Of a stretch of DNA of 35,056 bases, positions 33,966 to 35,056 are shown piece by piece; position 1 is the first letter of the stretch; the number at the start of each line of letters is the position of its first letter. Under the pieces are notes generated by a model. That model was given only the letters and a program-made list of their open reading frames with translations. It was not told the DNA's origin and searched no databases. The stretch comes from Phycisphaerae bacterium. Its GTDB lineage: Bacteria > Planctomycetota > Phycisphaerae > Sedimentisphaerales > Anaerobacaceae. The position numbers and the translations under genes were made by a program. The stretch is from NCBI GenBank assembly GCA_030619925.1, contig JAUXAL010000045.1:1-35056 (forward strand), in the 5' to 3' direction.

Positions 33966-34214
33966 ATGAAAGTTTTTATCAAGAAGTTTCAGGTTGATAT
34001 GGAAGTGAAATCTAGTGGAATAGAATTTGAAATTCGATCACCTGATGGCAAGGAACAGAAAGGTGATTGTTATATTACAAAGACCGCACTTGTATGGTGT
34101 AAGGGGAGAACTGAAAAACAGAATGGCGTCAATATCTTGTGGGAAGATTTCATGGAAATCATGAAGTCCAAGGATACCAAGAAGGCTGCCCTCAAAGCCG
34201 CAAAGTCCATATAG
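33966..34214 (+). CDS. Small protein of unknown function
   Basis: Protein of 82 residues: MKVFIKKFQVDMEVKSSGIEFEIRSPDG, then ITKTALVWCKGRTEKQNGVNILWEDFMEIM and KAALKAAKSI. Cytosolic by look, beta-strands then helix. No domain recognised. Good ribosome site GAAAGGAGTCACT. It lies between two small membrane protein genes on the same strand, but with 130-170 bp gaps each has its own leader. Confidence 0.8.
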   Translation: MKVFIKKFQVDMEVKSSGIEFEIRSPDGKEQKGDCYITKTALVWCKGRTEKQNGVNILWEDFMEIMKSKDTKKAALKAAKSI

Positions 34215-34287
34215 CCTCAACGAACAGGAGATTGGACGAGTCCGCCATAGGCGGATAAATATTGAATATTATTGTGTTGGGCAGGAT

Positions 34288-34644
34288 ATGATTATCACCG
34301 GTTTCTTTTTCATGCGTGAAGAGAGCGAGACCAAAGTGGTGTATCGCCTGCGCAATGCATGGGTCCCCTTCGTCTTTGCGTGGGTCGGCATCATCGCTGG
34401 CGCAGTCTGGTTTCTCACTCAGCCACCCGTCCAGACGGTCGGCAAAGTCACTTTCTGGATTGCCGCAGCATTCCTCCTGTTCCGGTGGGTGTGCTTCTTC
34501 AACGCCAATCGCGAGATGCTGAGCGCGAAGTACAGCGGTCGGATGAAGGTCGAGGGAAGCAAGTTCTCCAAGACCAATCCACCAGTCATCACCATCCAGA
34601 AGGAAACAACTTCCCCAACAAACGAATCGAGCGCGACTTCGTGA
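34288..34644 (+). CDS. Small membrane protein of unknown function
   Basis: Protein of 118 residues with two membrane segments (NAWVPFVFAWVGIIAGAVWFLTQ and VGKVTFWIAAAFLLFRWVCFFNA) and a polar Thr/Ser-rich tail. The first ATG at 34288 has GGGCAGGAT upstream; an ATG at 34312 is also possible. GC content is higher than in the two genes before it. Not recognised. Confidence 0.7.
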   Translation: MIITGFFFMREESETKVVYRLRNAWVPFVFAWVGIIAGAVWFLTQPPVQTVGKVTFWIAAAFLLFRWVCFFNANREMLSAKYSGRMKVEGSKFSKTNPPVITIQKETTSPTNESSATS

Positions 34645-34758
34645 AGGTGTCCGGCCATAATTCTTTCAACTAACGACTACCCAACCCCACACTTGCTGTC
34701 AAAAAAATTTCTGTCTTCCGCCGCCTGTTATTTACGTGCCTAAGGCACCGCTATTTAT

Positions 34759-34779
34759 GTGCTTATAAAGCACTTTTTT
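34759..34779 (+). terminator. Intrinsic terminator
   Basis: GTGCTT-ATA-AAGCAC followed by TTTTTT. A second small hairpin GTGCCT-A-AGGCAC lies just before it (34736-34748). It likely closes the transcript of the small gene at 34288. Confidence 0.75.
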
Positions 34780-34792
34780 GGCCGTTTTTTTT

Positions 34793-34821
34793 TTGACTTT
34801 TGTTCGAAAGTGTGTTAAAAT
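34793..34821 (+). promoter_or_regulatory. Sigma70-type promoter of the right-edge gene
   Basis: TTGACT (34793-34798), 17-bp spacer, TAAAAT (34816-34821). The gene starting at 34943 would then have a leader of about 115 nt. Confidence 0.7.
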
Positions 34822-34826
34822 ACCCG

Positions 34827-34850
34827 ATTGTTTGTCAGCAGACAAACGAT
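34827..34850 (+). other. Leader hairpin at the expected transcript start
   Basis: ATTGTTTGTC-AGCA-GACAAACGAT, a ten-pair stem with one G-U, begins at about the transcription start. It is followed by a GC-rich inverted CCGCC/GGCGG cluster (34854-34886) and the tandem 'acagacatcag' run (34891-34931). A 5'-end stabiliser or regulatory leader is possible. Confidence 0.5.
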
Positions 34851-34887
34851 AAACCGCCCGCTCGTCGGGGCGGAGCCCGGTAGGCGG

Positions 34888-34931
34888 ATATAACAGACAT
34901 CAGACATCAGACTTCAGATAACAGACATCAG
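34888..34931 (+). repeat. Tandem 'cagacatcaga' run
   Basis: Four imperfect repeats of 'acagacatcag' lie directly before the ribosome site of the right-edge gene. Confidence 0.6.
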
Positions 34932-34942
34932 GAGGTTACCCA

Positions 34943-35056
34943 ATGGCAGCCGAAGTTGTTCTTTTTTCAGAACCCCGTTTATGGGTGTCGAAACTTGTAT
35001 CGAAGCTGGAAACTGGTAACTGGATACACGAAAAAACAAGCTTCAAGCTTCTACAG
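34943..35056 (+). CDS. Right-edge reading frame, partial
   Basis: ATG 34943 follows the excellent ribosome site AGGAGGTTACCCA and a promoter, and the frame is open for 38 codons to the window end. It begins MAAEVVLFSEPRLW, then goes into the second inverted-repeat family (34986-35055), read as VSKLVSKLETGNWIHEKTS. The repeat probably entered near the 5' end of a real gene. The product cannot be told from this piece. Confidence 0.6.
   Translation, partial: MAAEVVLFSEPRLWVSKLVSKLETGNWIHEKTSFKLLQ
34986..35055 (+). repeat. Second inverted-repeat family (copy B)
   Basis: TCGAAACTTGT (34988-34998) and ACAAGCTTCA (35036-35045) correspond to the arms TCGAAACTCGT / ACGAGTTTCGA of copy A. The change C to T in the left arm is matched by G to A in the right arm, keeping the stem. 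'atcgaagctggaaactgg' in the middle matches copy A, and GCTTCTA ends both. Confidence 0.75.

Noticed and set aside
33300-34690. Full integron cassette array
   Set aside because: GTTRRRY words are present, but matching RYYYAAC partners and an integrase were not found; kept only as a low-interest finding.

Overview
The window looks like a chromosomal piece of a planctomycete, most likely of the Phycisphaerae / Sedimentisphaerales type. This is inferred from gene content: a cluster of prepilin-like genes beginning with the [20 protein letters not shown] motif, a PEP-CTERM protein, a dockerin-tailed beta-helix-like protein, a Tat-exported sulfatase, and gene-sparse stretches rich in short repeats. 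No rRNA, tRNA or CRISPR array was seen.

Layout. 1-693 has no convincing gene. 694-6614 (minus) is a complete peptide/nickel-type ABC transporter operon in the order substrate-binding lipoprotein, two permeases, two ATPases. 7078-8391 (plus) is a membrane-anchored TPR protein with nearly identical 120-bp repeats. 8571-8803 (minus) holds two tandem candidate small RNA genes, each with a near-consensus promoter and a C-rich-loop terminator hairpin. Then come a PEP-CTERM protein (minus), a 53-residue CxxC...CxxC protein (plus) and an unknown exported protein (minus). 11985-15091 (plus) is a sulfatase followed by rtcB. 15603-16472 is an ankyrin lipoprotein. 16763-21118 is a minus-strand array of five prepilin-like genes with three broken relatives; a sixth intact member lies at 24188-24973, beyond the dockerin protein (21965-23992). 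25365-27581 carries a DUF547 protein and metK. 27670-28988 carries two small toxin-antitoxin-like pairs, each bracketed by a real gene end and a duplicate of that end. purH, a PQQ-like propeller protein and a small conserved protein follow on minus. The right end holds a TPR lipoprotein, three small orphan genes and the start of an open frame that runs off the window.

The most notable signal is a family of short palindromic insertions with ends CCCGTTAGAAGT / ACTTCTAACGGG. At least six copies are present. One lies inside the oligopeptide-type ATPase gene, has a 6-bp duplication on each side (CTGAGG on the coding strand) and adds exactly 21 codons in frame. Another sits in a prepilin leader in frame, another wrecked a prepilin gene (7-bp flanking repeat), another overlaps the signal-peptide region of the binding protein, and another lies just upstream of the sulfatase. 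This resembles the Rickettsia palindromic elements that insert within reading frames. A second inverted-repeat family (6641-6728 and 34986-35055) also lies in open frames and shows compensatory base changes. Other signals are the tandem small RNAs and the metK/purH end duplications around the toxin-antitoxin pairs.
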